A stretch of DNA of 64,000 nt from Anoplopoma fimbria (GCF_027596085.1 NC_072472.1:21223552-21287551); one strand, 5' to 3'; numbered from the stretch's first letter, positions 10,376-23,100 are shown. Numbers and translations: made by a program. The notes: generated by a model not told the origin, from the letters alone.

Positions 10376-12877
10376 AAGGAGCCTCTGTGTTTTGTCGATT
10401 TGTGTACATTTTGAATAACGCACAAAGTGATTGGTTGATTATTTCTGGTGCTGAAGCTTTGAAAATTTTAACTCACTCTGTAAAAAAAAGTTTTTGCTTT
10501 TCCCGGTGTAATATTAACGTTCTGTGTGAATGTACCCTGACAAAAAACAACGGTTCGCCAAATTATAATGACATGAATTAATTTCACACACAAAAAAAAC
10601 AACGTTTAAAGGGCTGGAAAGCAGGGGAGAGTGAAATGGATACTTTGGTACAGAGCTAGTTATAAATAACTCTGCTCCTCCTGTCAATCGGGCCAAACAT
10701 GAAAATCACATGACCAAAATAGCAGGTTTATCACCGATGTAACATCTTAACATGGATTCCTTCTACCTCTTGCAATGAGCAAGCAGCTGCTTGTGAGGTC
10801 TAAGTCATTTTTTAATCAGTTCTCAAAAGCAATAAAGTGCAACATGCATCTGACGCCGACAGACTAGGAATGAGGATGGAGCTGGAATAAATCATTGTTG
10901 CCTGACAGGTCAGTAGCCTCGTAATGGAGCTGTTAAGCAAAATGAATGAGATAGGATAGATCCAGTAATTGAACAAGGCATGCTCAGGTCGTCTATAGAT
11001 TCCTGTTAAATGATAAATATTCAATTAGGAATATGTTCACAACTTGCCATACAGCTGACTCACACATACTGTATTTCTTTTGCTCTGGAGAAGTACAGTA
11101 GCACTGGTGGCTCGACTAGGAATCATGTGAGAATCTGTTCTTTTGGTGTTATTTGTTGGGTGACATGCTTTACGAACACAATTTGTTGTCTTCTTCATCT
11201 CTCTCCCTTACACGTTCATCTCTCAGTCGTTCTCGCTGGGAAAATGAGTCAAACAACCCCCATCTATTTTTTTTTTTGAGTCGGGGTGGGGTGGGAGGAT
11301 TCTTCAAGTCTTAATCCCAGCACCAAATGGGAAATAAATTAGCTTCTTCACACTTAACTAGCTCTCATTTGCATTTGCCGAGCGTGCAGACTGCAGCTCG
11401 GGAGCTCTCCCACGGCACTAATCCTCTGGGCGAAAGCAGACAGAGGTGGTATGGACGAGGAGGAGGGTTTAGAGGCGGTCGGGTGAACCCGCTCCACCTC
11501 CCCTCCATGGGAGGGTCTGCAGTGTTACACACAGCCACAGTTAAGGCTACAGTAATCACACTGACCTGTTGGTGGCATCACGTGTTGTGTTGAACACGAC
11601 CGGCTGGGGCTTGACCTCTGATCCTCACATTTTGACATATCACTCTTGTCTTAATTGAAAATACAATTCAACCTCATGAAAAATCTATTTAATATTCCTG
11701 TAGAGACTTCCGTTTGGGATCTCAGCTGTATATCATGGTTATATATGTTCATATGCTTTGTAATGTGAATAGTGTATTTTTGTTCTGCTATTGGTCTTAT
11801 AACAGTTTGTTGGTAAGAGTTCTAAAAGGGAGTTCAACCTCACTGGAAACATTAGTTACATCACTATGAAAGATGACAAACTGTTTTTCGTTAGCAGATG
11901 ACTTTTTGGCAAAAAGGAAGGCGTAGTTTATTGTTATTATTATCATTACACATAAAGTATTTGTGAAACAAACAATGAACACATTATAATGAATTATAAC
12001 AGTGATAATAATACATTTTGTAATGTTATCCACCATGGGAATTATTATACATTATGATCCTGACCAGCAATTATAAAGTATTATGACTCTGGACCTTATA
12101 GTGTTATTATAAGTATACTATTGTTATAAAGCATTATGAATATTTATGAGTGCTTAGAAGCATAACTGTATACTGTTAGCAGATTTAAACACACTATTAG
12201 TATGTTTATATTGCATTATAGACATATGGGAGTCATACAAAGTATGAGTGTTATTATTATACTTGTACATACTGTTGTACATATTACTTAAATACTACCA
12301 CAGAGTCTACCGTTTACTGTATATGGAATTTATTGTTTCCCATAAACACATTCCTAGACTTACAGTGATATTTGTATAATTTACTGATTATCATGAGCGT
12401 GTTGGTTGGTAGGAGCATTAACTTAATGGTTTCTTGCACAAAAGAATATTAGCTGCCTGCTCTAAAAATAAAGGGTCATTTAAATTACCTGTTTCTTAAA
12501 TTAACACTGCATATAAATAATCATGACTAAATGAGCAACGATTTATGTTCGAGTTTGGAAAAGAAAAAACTAAATGCTAATTGCTTCAGTTTATTGATAT
12601 CATCAAATAATGGTGAAGACTTAAGCCAAAGTCAGACTGCTGAACAAGAACATATGAAATCACCAGTTTTCACCTGAGCCTCGCCCACTTCAACCCAGTA
12701 TAAAGAGCACAGATGACACACAAAAATCTACCGAAATAATCAAGACTGTTCTAACTTTGACAGAAAATACTATATTTGTGTCGGACCCCATCACTCCCAG
12801 TAAAAATGTGAGAAATATAGCTTCTCAGGGCCTTTAACATTCTCTCTTGGGGCGCTACCATGAGGTTAAATTCTGAC

Positions 12878-12964
12878 CTGTTGGCTCTCCTGGTACGATG
12901 GTGGAGGAACGCTCTGGGTGGCCATCATTGTCACTGCAGGTGCTGGGGACGCATGTTGCATCAT
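12878..12964 (-). CDS. pknox2: pknox2 first coding exon (coding part)
   Basis: Encodes the N-terminus of PKNOX2/Prep2, a TALE homeodomain transcription factor that pairs with PBX proteins in the nucleus. Reading the minus strand from the ATG at 12964 gives 29 codons, beginning MMQHASPAPA and ending YQESQQ, then a GT donor (CAG|gtcaga) after position 12878. This is the human PKNOX2 N-terminus as I recall it, with about five substitutions. The intron after it is phase 0. The exon starts at 12984, after a pyrimidine-rich acceptor (tctctttcctag). The start is fixed by the match to PKNOX2 and by an in-frame TGA 9 nt upstream. A second Met pair at codons 13-14 (12923-12928) lines up with the MMATQ start of PKNOX1 and has a stronger Kozak context (A at -3, G at +4) than the first ATG. 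Identification is confident. PKNOX1 is excluded by the 12-residue extension and by the next exon. Confidence 0.93.
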
Positions 12965-12984
12965 GGGATAGCTTCACATTTAGA
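12965..12984 (-). promoter_or_regulatory. pknox2: pknox2 5' UTR segment with AUG-UGA minimal uORF
   Basis: Twenty nucleotides lie between the splice acceptor and the annotated start. They contain, in frame with the main start, TAA, then ATG (12977-12979) followed directly by TGA (12974-12976), then three codons before the main ATG. This is a start-stop element. Such elements can stall or divert scanning ribosomes in other systems; any effect here is inference. The preceding TAA closes the frame, so translation cannot enter from an upstream exon in this frame. Confidence 0.8.
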
Positions 12985-13240
12985 CTAGGAAAGAGACAAA
13001 AAAGAAAGGGCGACATTAATCCAGTGCAAGCAGTGAAAGTAAAGTCTATTACAGCAGCAGCCACCAGGTGCTGCTGTGATTAAATAATAATTCTCAGTCC
13101 TCTCTTCTCCCTTATCCATTTACTAATTCATTTCTCTGCTCTGTCTCCCCTCAGTCTCAGTCCCCTCAGTGATCTATAAAGGCTGCTGAGCAGAGAGAAA
13201 ACAAAGCAACGAAGTCGACTCAGACACGGAGCCATCTTTA

Positions 13241-13560
13241 CAAAAATACTTTACAAACCAACGGGTTCATAACGACGCCGCAAACAAACCCGACCACTTG
13301 TTTGCCAATTACCGGCCGCCGTGCTTGTTTACTAATTACGGTTCAGCTGGCTTTAGAGCAGTGTGTCTTGGTGGAGTGACCTTGGTCGCCTCTATGCGTT
13401 GGCTGCTGATGTTGTTGTGGCGCCGTTACCGAGCCAATCAAGAGGGCTAATTAGGGCTCTTGTCGGCGTTCTAATTGCTATTGGCCGGGACCCCACAGGG
13501 CTCAGGGCGGTACCCTGTGGAACACCGCTGTAACCATCCCGCCCACCCCCACTGAAGGAG
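13241..13560. promoter_or_regulatory. candidate enhancer block 5' of the pknox2 start exon
   Basis: Non-repetitive, locally CpG-containing DNA about 260 bp 5' of the start-codon exon. It has five TAATTA/AATTG-type homeodomain cores (CCAATTACC, ACTAATTACG, GCTAATTAGG, TCTAATTGC, GCTAATTGG), forkhead-like TTGTTTAC and GCAAACAAAC, and direct and inverted CCAAT boxes (GAGCCAATCAA, TATTGGCC). At 13441-13460 a near-palindrome is centred on CTAATTAG. The density resembles developmental conserved non-coding elements, but conservation cannot be seen from one sequence. Confidence 0.4.
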
Positions 13561-13581
13561 CTAATTGGTTCAGGGGTACAC

Positions 13582-13620
13582 TACACACACACACACACAG
13601 ACACACATACACACACACAC
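13582..13620. repeat. (AC)n microsatellite
   Basis: Interrupted AC run at the right edge of the candidate enhancer block. Confidence 0.95.
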
Positions 13621-14639
13621 GGACCCCCTGCCGTTGCCCCAACTTACTATAGGCGGGCTCAGCAGGTGCTCCATCCTGAAGCTACAAATAACCTATGTGT
13701 ACACACTGCATGGAAATGTGCTGTAAATTAGCTGTTTGACCTGAGGGGGGAGGTTGTTTTTATAAATGTTAAAGGGTAAACTTATAAAAAACGTTGAAAA
13801 AAACTGATTTAACCTTTATAAAAGATGAATGCAAACCCCGACATCACAGTCCAGATGTTGGCTGGATACCTTGAGCCACTGGACTTATTGGAAATATCTC
13901 TTCTAATGCCACATTGAGCCTTGTGTGGCCATGAAAGGCAGGCAGCAATTACAATGGAACGGCACACATGGACTGAATGGTATTGACGTGGAGGGACACG
14001 CTCGGCTGTGAGCGAAAGAAACGCGGCTGGAACATCAGAGAGAAATCTCTGTGCTGGTCGCAACCATCGGTTCAGAGCTATCGCTTCAGGAAATAAAGAT
14101 ATGCAGTAAATGTGCCGGACCGCTAAAGCCCAGGATTTACAGTATGTGACAGAGTTTTGAGTTAAGGACTGATGAAAGAGAACTTTAAGAATCCAACAAT
14201 AGCCATTCAAGGATCTCAGAAGTACTATAAAAGGAACATAATTTACTGATATTATACAAATTGAAATATACCATAAAGTACTCACTACATGAGTACCACG
14301 TACACACTACACAGGAATAGCACAGGAACATGACTGAGTTTTTGATTCTGGCAGAAATGAACACGACTACCTTAGAGTGTGCAATATGACGATATTAGAT
14401 CACAAAGGATAAAATGTCTCCTTGATCCGCCTATACAGAGATCATTAGAATGTGCACTGTTATCAGTTGCAGTTCTTTGGCTACAGTGTTTCCCCTGCAT
14501 TCAGCGGCATAGCACTGCTGCTATATCAAAATCTCCCCATATGGAATGCACTAAGCAGCCAGAGTCTGTGATGATTATATATAAGGATTATACTACCAGA
14601 CATCAGCACTGTGTGAGAGGATGAGAGACAGGTGAGTGA

Positions 14640-14880
14640 TGACTTTGTCTATAAGGCTGCTCTGTTTTAGTTGTTCAGTCCACTAAATGGTTAGTTATTA
14701 TTTGTTCTTAGTCGACTAAGATATTTTTATATGAAAATGATGAAGACATCTCTGGTAAACACAACATTTAAAAAGGTGTTTTTGTGTGCTCCATCGATTA
14801 AATTAACTAAACGATTAGTCGTTTAACATTATTAGAGTGTTGGTCGACTGGGATTTCTTTGGTCGAGGACAGATATCAGT
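14640..14880. repeat. probable old interspersed element with TAGTCGACTAA words
   Basis: Contains AGGCTGCTCTGTTTTAGTTG, TCTTAGTCGACTAAGATATT, AACGATTAGTCGTTTAACAT and TGGTCGACTGGGATTTCTTT GGTCGAGGACAG. The repeated GTCGACT words and overall order resemble a fish hAT-type fragment I have seen before. Only one copy occurs here, so support is limited. Confidence 0.4.
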
Positions 14881-17319
14881 TTCAAACAGTGTCGGGGTTA
14901 AGTCACCCTAACCTTATGGCAGGTTTGGTGTTTAGCTAGGCCAGAGAATATTCAGTTAAAACTGATCCCCATTGTTCTCTGTGAAGTTCCCCTGGAAGTG
15001 ATGTAATGTAGCCCAACTGTGTTTTATGTATTTGGAGTTGAAAAATAGCCTTTTAAATGCTGCATTGTTTGTCAGTGCTCGGATTAATTTGTCATGCAGT
15101 TAACACACCACTCATGATATAAAAGAGACATTTTCTTTTGAAATAATTGCTGTTGGGTGAATCTAAATCAAGTAAAGAGTGCTTCATGTGGATTTTGAAA
15201 AAATAAATGTTTAAAGAAACTTTAAAGAAACAAAGTGTTACATTTAAGCACAGAATTTGGTGTGGTGTTTGGTTACCTTGAAGGCTCTTTTTTTTCTTCA
15301 TTTTTTTGAATAGGGGAATAAGTTTGGTAGTAAAAGATTTGTGATAAGATCGTGGATCGTGATCCTGCCGTATGCTCCTCCTATAGTTTCACACATCTGT
15401 GTGTTGAGCCCCGCAGTTTTCAGGTTCCTGCTGCCAAACAGGAAGAGAAGCAAACATCCCTCACTTCAGAAATCAGAACAATACATGACAGAAGTTCCCC
15501 GCCACCGAACTCCATCCACAGAGACCCAGACCCTGGCAACGTCTCTGACTGTCCCCGTCAGAGACGAGGCAACTGGCTGAGGCTGTTTCTCACTTTGAGT
15601 GGCATCCCAATCCACCGCCGCTGCCAACATTTGATGTTAAATACCGGTTCAGTTTCATCATTGGCAAGTTGTAATTTAGGGTTTTAGCTGCAAATCTGCA
15701 TGTTTTATCACGTCATACTGTGCTCCCCTTGTATGTGTGCTGAGTATGTATGCGTGTGTGCGTGTGTGTGTGTGTGTGTTTGCATGACTGTTTGCACTGT
15801 GTGTGTTCACACTTGTTTGTGTGCCATGTGCATGTCTCCGAGAGTCATTTTGGTGTACTGATTGCGTATCCTGGTTTCTGTTCTCATTCCAACCGGTATC
15901 AGCTGAGAGGCATCTTCTCTGTTATCAGTCCTCATTTTAATTGCAAATGCAGCAAGCGTGTTAGTGATTAAATGGAAAATTGCACATTAATTGATGAGAC
16001 TGAAGATAAAGCAATTCCAATTACTGCACTGTATTTTAGGCTGCCTCTCAAGTTTCGCCCAGCCCTCCAAGGAACGGGCCACCAAACGCCAAATTTGAGC
16101 AGGCAATGGAGCGTCCATAAATACTGTATTCACACATGGGGACATAATATGAGCACAAACACATGCCACGCAACGGCTGCTGATGCATGAATTTACATAC
16201 AAGAACACTGCAAAAACACTAACAGACCAGACATTCAATTTAACGGTAAAATTAAACACGCAGAAAAAAAATCTTGCCCCATGAAACTAAAAGGACAAAT
16301 CCACAATAATCAGCCTGGCAACCACTCTCTCTGAACTCACCGATGCTGTACGCTCACACAATAAGTGGTTAAATTCATTTTGAGGACAAATGACATGTTT
16401 GTTCCTCAACAAAGGCCTTTGAATTATTACAGAGTTCATAATGCAAATCAAGTGAAAAGTGCCTGTAGTCGCAATCAAAATTCAAAAGCAAGCATAAAAT
16501 GGAAAATGAGAAGTAGGCATTAAATTATTCCAACAAACATCAAAGGGTTTTGTGAATTTGGATTGGAGGCAGTGGTGCTCTTTCATCGGATTCTGTGTCT
16601 ATTCAGCGTTCAATTTTCCAACGATTCTCAGGCATGGAACGGCCCTCTGCTGTATTGATGTAAGGTTAGTCAGTGGCATAGCTGCAGTTTCAACCCGTTT
16701 ACCACCGGCAGAGGAATGAAAATCCATATCTGGTCACGTATGATGTGATCACTGCCTCTGGCCTCCACACTTCAACCGTGTCCAAAGCTTTTTCTTGTCT
16801 GCTTTGGTTTGAGGGTGGATTCATTGTACGATGTTGAACTTCTCTCGAATGTGGGATGGGGAGCGCTTCCTGTTCCGAACCAAGGCGATGAAAAGAGAGC
16901 TGATCCTCCTTGTGATTTACCAGAGAGCATCATGGAGAACACTCCCTGCACTCCAGCTTGTGACCCGGCTGGGTTTTTAGCACCAGATCATTAAAAGCAG
17001 AAGACTTGTGGTAGACAAAGATGTGACCCTCTCTCATGGTGAATTATCAACACTTGACGCTCTGCAAAATCCGACTAACGAGGCAGTGAACGGGAGGTGC
17101 CGGGCCGACTGAGACACACAGGTACATTCATCCTCACACGTGGAACTAAAGATAACCCCACGTTGGTGAGTTGGCTGTTTGATGCCACTAAGACTGTGAT
17201 GTTCTGATTTGTAAAGCGTTCTTGAACACAGCTCAACTCACTCTCCTACCAAACTAAGACTGGGTGAGGACTGAAGTGGAGGGCATGTAGCATGAGGAGT
17301 GTTTAAGACCCTGCAAGTA
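14881..17319. other. no recognised feature
   Basis: Apart from the GT run near 15750, I see no repeat family or coding signature on either strand. 16560-17110 is ordinary mixed sequence. Confidence 0.6.
15747..15780. repeat. (GT)n microsatellite, imperfect
   Basis: GTATGCGTGTGTGCG followed by GT units. Confidence 0.85.
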
Positions 17320-17616
17320 TTACATTACATTACATTACAGTCATTTAGCAGACGCTTTTATCCAAAGCGACTTACAGTCAGTAGTATATTACATATCATT
17401 CACCCATTCACACACTGATGACAGGCTACCATGCAAGGTGCCACCATCAGACTCTAACTAACATTCATTCACATCCAGTCCACACCGATGGCAAGCCTTC
17501 ACAACTTGGGGTTAAGTGTCTTGCCCAAGGACACATCGACTGCCGAGGCCGGGTATCGAACCACCGACCCTCTGATTGGAGAACTACCTTGCTCTCCACT
17601 ACGCCACAGCCGCCCT
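17320..17616 (-). mobile_element. tRNA-derived SINE, full length, copy 1
   Basis: On the minus strand it starts AGGGCGGCTGTGGCGTAGTG and has a pol III A box (TGGCGTAGTGGAGAGC, 17591-17606) and B box (GGTTCGATACCC, 17551-17562). Then come a body with GTCCTTGGGCAAGACACTTA and a tail CTGTAAGTCGCTTTGGATAA ending in TGTAATGTAATG. A near-identical copy lies at 61251-61543 and a tail-only copy at 63809. A GCAAG word flanks both sides, a weak target duplication. It is a teleost SINE; the exact family name is not asserted. Confidence 0.85.
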
Positions 17617-19310
17617 AGCAAGAATGAACATATAACTGGAATTACCCCCTCATGGTCGTATGCCTCCACCAACCAGGCAGTTCATTATTTTCATCAATAC
17701 TTTATTTTATCCTATTAGACAATTTTGTAATATTGTCATAGTTATTTAAGGAGTTCTTGAGTTATGGCACAAAAAAAAAAGACATGTTTTGTGAGCTCAC
17801 AGAGACATTTGAGCACCAAATTCTATTCTGTTCATCCTTACAGTCCAATTCAGTTCAGACCCCCTGAAAGCCTCAATAGCTAAATTTCCCCCAAACAAAA
17901 GACGCAAAGGGGAGGTAAATCATGCCTATATGTGTGTGTTGACTCATCAGACACTAACATAAGAGATATGAGAAAAGTTGATATGCAGGATAATAAATAT
18001 TTGAAACCAATACAGAATGCCCGAGAGCCTTACTGCATTTTATTACATTATATTTAAATATTTTGTCACCTGCATTTTATTTTTGCTTTACATAAATTAA
18101 GATATTTCCATAAATTGGTGCATAACAGTTCACCATAATGCAGAAAATAAAGTGTCCCTAAACTGAGCGCTTCATATGTGTTCCAGCTAATGTTAAACCA
18201 AACCTAAGCCCTTTCCTGTCACTTATTGTCTGTACTCTTGGCACCAGCTGAATCTTCATTCAATTATTTTAGAAATCCTGCTTCCTCCTCAACTCTCTTT
18301 ATTTCTTTGTTTGAGTAAATGTTGTGTAGGAACATACTTTTTGTGTTTTTGGTGTTTTGTTTGTGTTTTATTTGATTTATTTGATCTAATGTTTTAATAT
18401 CTTTGAATAAATCACATTGATTTTTAACATTTGTTTACTTCACTTAGTATTGATTACCAAGCCAGCTCTTCTTAGGGCCTTCATGCTGTTTTTATCTAAC
18501 CATTAAAAGCCTTTTAAATCACATGATAGACAATCCATTTGCTTTCATTACCCACAGCTTGGAAATAAAATAATAGAAATATTTAACAAAGGCAGTCTGC
18601 AATTCTGAGAGAAATTAGCTCAATCCCAACACTGACAGTTTCTTAAAAAGCCAAACAACAACAGTGCAAAGGCTGTGATCAGATCACGTAGTGATCAATT
18701 GGATCCGCTTCTCAGAATCCGGAAGCTTTTACATGAATAATATCTTGCGTATATTCATGAAAACAGAGACGGCGTAACACAGTTTTTCCACCTGAGGCTA
18801 GATTCACTCTCCCAATGAAACCGTGACCGATTGCAGCACCCATTCTGATCCCAGATCTGGTATCACATGTATACGCATGAGAGGGGGGGGGACCTGCCGA
18901 ACAGCCATGCTGCGCATCCTCCCATCAAAATCTCATTTAATCTGCCCTGTTTGAGCTTGTTGGTTAAGAGGTTGACCTGGGAATGCAATGAATAACATTT
19001 GGAAGTGGGCTGTGTCACCTTGGTCAGATGTTATGCATCTCGATGCCTGTGTGGGAGGGGAGGATGAATAAATAAATCAGGTGTTTCTGAATGTGAGTAG
19101 GATCTAATCATGGCCTTATTGTCAGACCTGATTTACAATGCAAACACCAGGAGGCGAGGCCTTGATGGCGTTGGGTAAAATGGTGGAGGGAAGGGCGCGT
19201 TGGTAATGAGATTGGGGCGCTGGGAGAAGGGGCCCTGTGTACATATCCTGTGGTCCAACACAGAAATCGGAAAACACACAGATCAGAGCGCAAACACCAC
19301 CACCCCCCCA
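17617..19310. other. no recognised feature
   Basis: AT-rich DNA without an identifiable repeat, gene or RNA. Confidence 0.6.
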
Positions 19311-19324
19311 TACACACCACACAC

Positions 19325-19367
<43 letters not shown>

Positions 19368-19501
19368 GGGAATGGGCATGCATACAAACACATGCATGTA
19401 TATTAATGCACAAATGCCAACATTAAACACTGAGAGTGCAAAGCTACAACCAGTGTCATCCTGAGGGCAACATCACACACGTCTAGTGCACATACAACCC
19501 T

Positions 19502-19529
<28 letters not shown>
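19311..19529. repeat. two (CA)n microsatellites
   Basis: CA runs at 19311-19365 (with short interruptions at the left) and 19502-19529, separated by ordinary sequence. Confidence 0.9.
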
Positions 19530-19532
<3 letters not shown>

Positions 19533-19854
19533 AGGTGCATACACAGCCAGAGGCAAAGTTAGTCTCACCAGAGGTCTTGGGGCTACAAATCCCCCCCCAG
19601 GCCAGAGGGAGCTTCACACATAGTGCAGTCAGTACCCGGTCCAAGCTCCCAGACCACCTAATTAACCTGAGCCAGCAGCCCTCCCCTCACCCGGCTCCAC
19701 ACCAGCACACACTTACAATTCATGCTGGTATCATTTATTCACCCGCTCTTGCTGATTGGACCCATCCCACAAGATAGATGAGGCCCGAATGTGAAGCTTT
19801 TGTGGAGGACGTTCCAACATTGTTTTGGACATTGTTAAGGCCTCTACACAGCGG

Positions 19855-20110
19855 GGGCTTCATGAATAAACGACACGCAAATCAAACTATTCATACCGGC
19901 AATCATGTGATTTTGTGACAGTTGCAACACTTTTTTCTATAAAAAGGTTCAAAGAGATTGGGGCAGGCTGAGGACCAACTACCACATTCCAACTGACCCA
20001 GATCAGCGTCTGGCATTCTGTCAAAACTAAAGCCTAAGCTACTGTAAGATATTTCATTGATATTTCATACAATCAGAGGGAATATGAGTTCCATCTGGTA
20101 AACATAGGGT
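19855..20110 (+). repeat. diverged dispersed repeat, copy 2 (partner at 9.5 kb)
   Basis: Colinear with 9450-9745 (see that entry), including CATGAATAAACGACACGCAA, ACTATTCATACCGGCAATC, GAGGACCAACTACC, TACTGTAAGATATTTCATTG and a final CATCTGGTAAACA. Same orientation as copy 1. Confidence 0.5.
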
Positions 20111-23100
20111 GGCCAAAAACGTCAATCCAAAATATGAGCAGTTGTGCTGATTCAAAATCCTGTCCCGTTTCTCCCGAAAATTTGACTAAACCTGATTATA
20201 GCCTAAAAATAACATTAAATACTTATCGTAGTAAAACATTATTGAGAAACACGCGCACTGTTATGCCCCTACCCTTAATTAATTACGGCTGTTGTAGTTT
20301 ATTTTATTTTTTTTGTACCGTGCACAGTAGTGTTGCAAATTTTTTCAAACAATAACGCATAGCTTTGATGTTGAAATGAACGTATACAGAGGAAAATGAA
20401 ACCAACCATCACTGACATGAAGTTCTTTGTCCTGGTGAACATTCAGCCAAAATGCAAAAAACGTCACTGCTGCCTTACAAGATCCATACGATGCATTTTG
20501 CAAAGGCTGCAGGAAAGAATACTTCTATCATTACTACTGTTTGATGAGACTTAATGTAATGTCCTGAAGGCCACGCCCACTGTGGTCAATTGGCGTGCCC
20601 TATTTGAATATGTCCATTTCACACAACGTGATTGGTTGGTGTTGTTTCTCGCAGTGCAAAAGCTCAGAGAAATAGACCTTTCAGAAAAAAAAATTGCCTT
20701 TTTGACACGTAATGTGTGTGTAAATATTAAAAAAATATAATGGCGAGCATATCAATCGCTTGAAAAAAAGATAATAAAGGCTAAAGGTTGTTTTTGCCAA
20801 GGGGTCCAAGGAGAAACGTTTGCATACGAGTTCTGCGGTGTTCTGGAATTTTTCTCAGTGTTACTGTTGTCTTTAATATTGCAGCAAGGGTCTGTTGTTG
20901 GAATAAAAAACACACAAAGCAGAAGTGAGTGCTCCTCTGGTCACCAGTGGGCTCAGCAAGTTCCCATTAAGATGTAAATCAAGTCACAAAGAGCAGGGAA
21001 CAACTCAGCCGCAAACACTCGACACAACGCCGTGTCTAATGCTGCATTCAGTACAGTACGAACCTCGACAAACCTGCCGACGAGTAGGTCATAAAGCGGG
21101 GAGAAATTAATAAAATGATCAGAAGCCAGAGTCAGCGATAAACAAATTGGAATGTTCTGAATATTTTACGGTCTCACAAGGTTAAATCTGCACAAGGTAA
21201 CTTCACACTTCAGCACCTCGGTGGGGGGGGACTCTGTGATTTTTAATAAAACCTAATACGATGCGTCATCATTGTCAACATGATGCTTAACATGCGTTTT
21301 TCCTGCTTCCCACTGACTTCTCACTCAAAGGCTTCCTCTGACTCGTCTTTATCAATTTCCAGTGACGTTTTTATGCCTAAATTTAAATCTATAACCTTTC
21401 CAGATTATTTCTTTCACACTGAACTTCTTAATGAACGCCCTTCACATATTCAAATATGGCCCAACAGCCATAATGAAGACACAGGGAATTCCCCCGGGTA
21501 TGACAGTTTGCCAGATTCATTGCTTTCTCTCTAACTGCTGACAATGTGTGCTGCAATCTGACTGCAATTCTTGTTTTCTTTGTATTTATGCAAATGTTTG
21601 TTTGGATATTACGGATTCCGGTTTGATTGTGTTCCTTCCTGCTTTTAAAAATGAGATTAGTGTATCAAGTCAAATGGATAGTGGTAAAACTACAGTACAG
21701 TGGAACATTTCTGTTATTCTCCAAGGACAAGTGGTTTGCATGCAAATAACCTTATTAGCATAGCTAAAAGCCCCTTCTCATAATGAGGTGACGTTTTTTT
21801 CTGAGGAAGCTAAACATATAAGACAGAGATGAAAAGAATATTCAGGCTGCAGGTAAATTATTGCACCATCTTTAATCATCTGAACAAGAGGTGCCTGATT
21901 TTCAACCTTTTTTTCTAACTTCACAAAACAGCAGAGCTACTACACATGTGTATTAGATAAAGTACTGTATATTAGATGTAAAAATTGATTAAATCAGCGC
22001 GTACAAGATTGATCATATGATTGATTCCTGTGTCACATGATTAGCACAATAATCAATAATCTCCTCAATTAGAACAGTGATATATTTTACTGTAAAGTGA
22101 AAATGGCACAACGTCACAGTGAGTGCTCATTAATGTGGAATCAGTTCCTCGTTGGCTGCAGCTCAAACATGCCAGCATGGAGGTTTGTTTTGCTCCCAGC
22201 AGGCTGCGGCACGCTCCTCAATCCTCCTACTTAGAAAATAAGAACAAGAACATGGACCCGCTCCACTACGTACACAACACGTGGCGAACAAGGCCACCAA
22301 ATACTTGTCGGACCTGCTTCAGTGAACTTATTTTTGTTCAAGCTCTGTCGTGGTTAATTTTACACAAACTGGCGCTGCATCATTTCCTAAAACAAACACA
22401 CACACACACACACACACTCACGCACACACACACACACTCCTGGGAAGGGGTGTGTGGGGTGGGTTGATCGTGCCAACATTGCACTCCCCTCCACCAACAA
22501 AAATAGCACTGCAACAGCGTCTGTACTGTCCAAAAGGCTCAGAGAACTGCAGGCGAGATGATGTCTGGTAGAACGTGGATCTTAAGCCATATTTTTCTTG
22601 TTGTCGACAAATCCAATGAAAAGACCCAAAGCAGCAGTGAATGTATGTGATGAACGTGAGCACATACTCAGTCTCATATGCACTGTCCTGCTGCCGTAGA
22701 TAATAACCAGCTCATCTAATCAGCAGCTAAATATAACTTCAAAAAATGCACTATTTACTCCTGTATAGTCCATTTCCAACTGGACACCCACCAACACCGA
22801 CTAATATCTGGCATTTGTCTTCAGTGGGAAAGGTTATGGTCAGATAAACGACTCTGCAGTAGTCAAGTATTTATCAGCTGAGCAGCAGTGATGGAAACAT
22901 GACACTCGGTCGGAAGGACAAGTTATCTCTTTTTTCCAGTGCAATGCTATGTCAAGCGCTTTGAAGTGAATATATGATAAACTGGAATTGGGATAATTTT
23001 GTATCATTCATTAACATACAAAACATGCTATATGCTTTCCTCAAAGCCACAAGACTCCATTCGAACTTGACAGAAACAAAATTAAACTCATCAAAACCCT

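Larger units (their letters stand above)
9337..12877 (-). other. pknox2: pknox2 intron between first two coding exons
   Basis: A 3,541-bp phase-0 intron, GT...AG on the minus strand. It holds a diverged dispersed repeat (about 9450-9745), a LINE 3' tail (9865-9968) and a short interspersed element (9967-10375). The remainder is AT-rich DNA. The stretch 11940-12320 is rich in ATTATA/TTATAA words and may be an old repeat. No other exon was recognised. Confidence 0.85.

Noticed and set aside
13809..14285. 158-codon minus-strand frame just 5' of pknox2
   Set aside because: No domain; hydrophobic early part looks random, and there are no convincing splice sites. Could overlap a conserved non-coding element instead.
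17551..17606. Possible functional tRNA gene
   Set aside because: A and B boxes are present, but the sequence continues into a SINE body and tail and a second dispersed copy exists; the cloverleaf is not intact.
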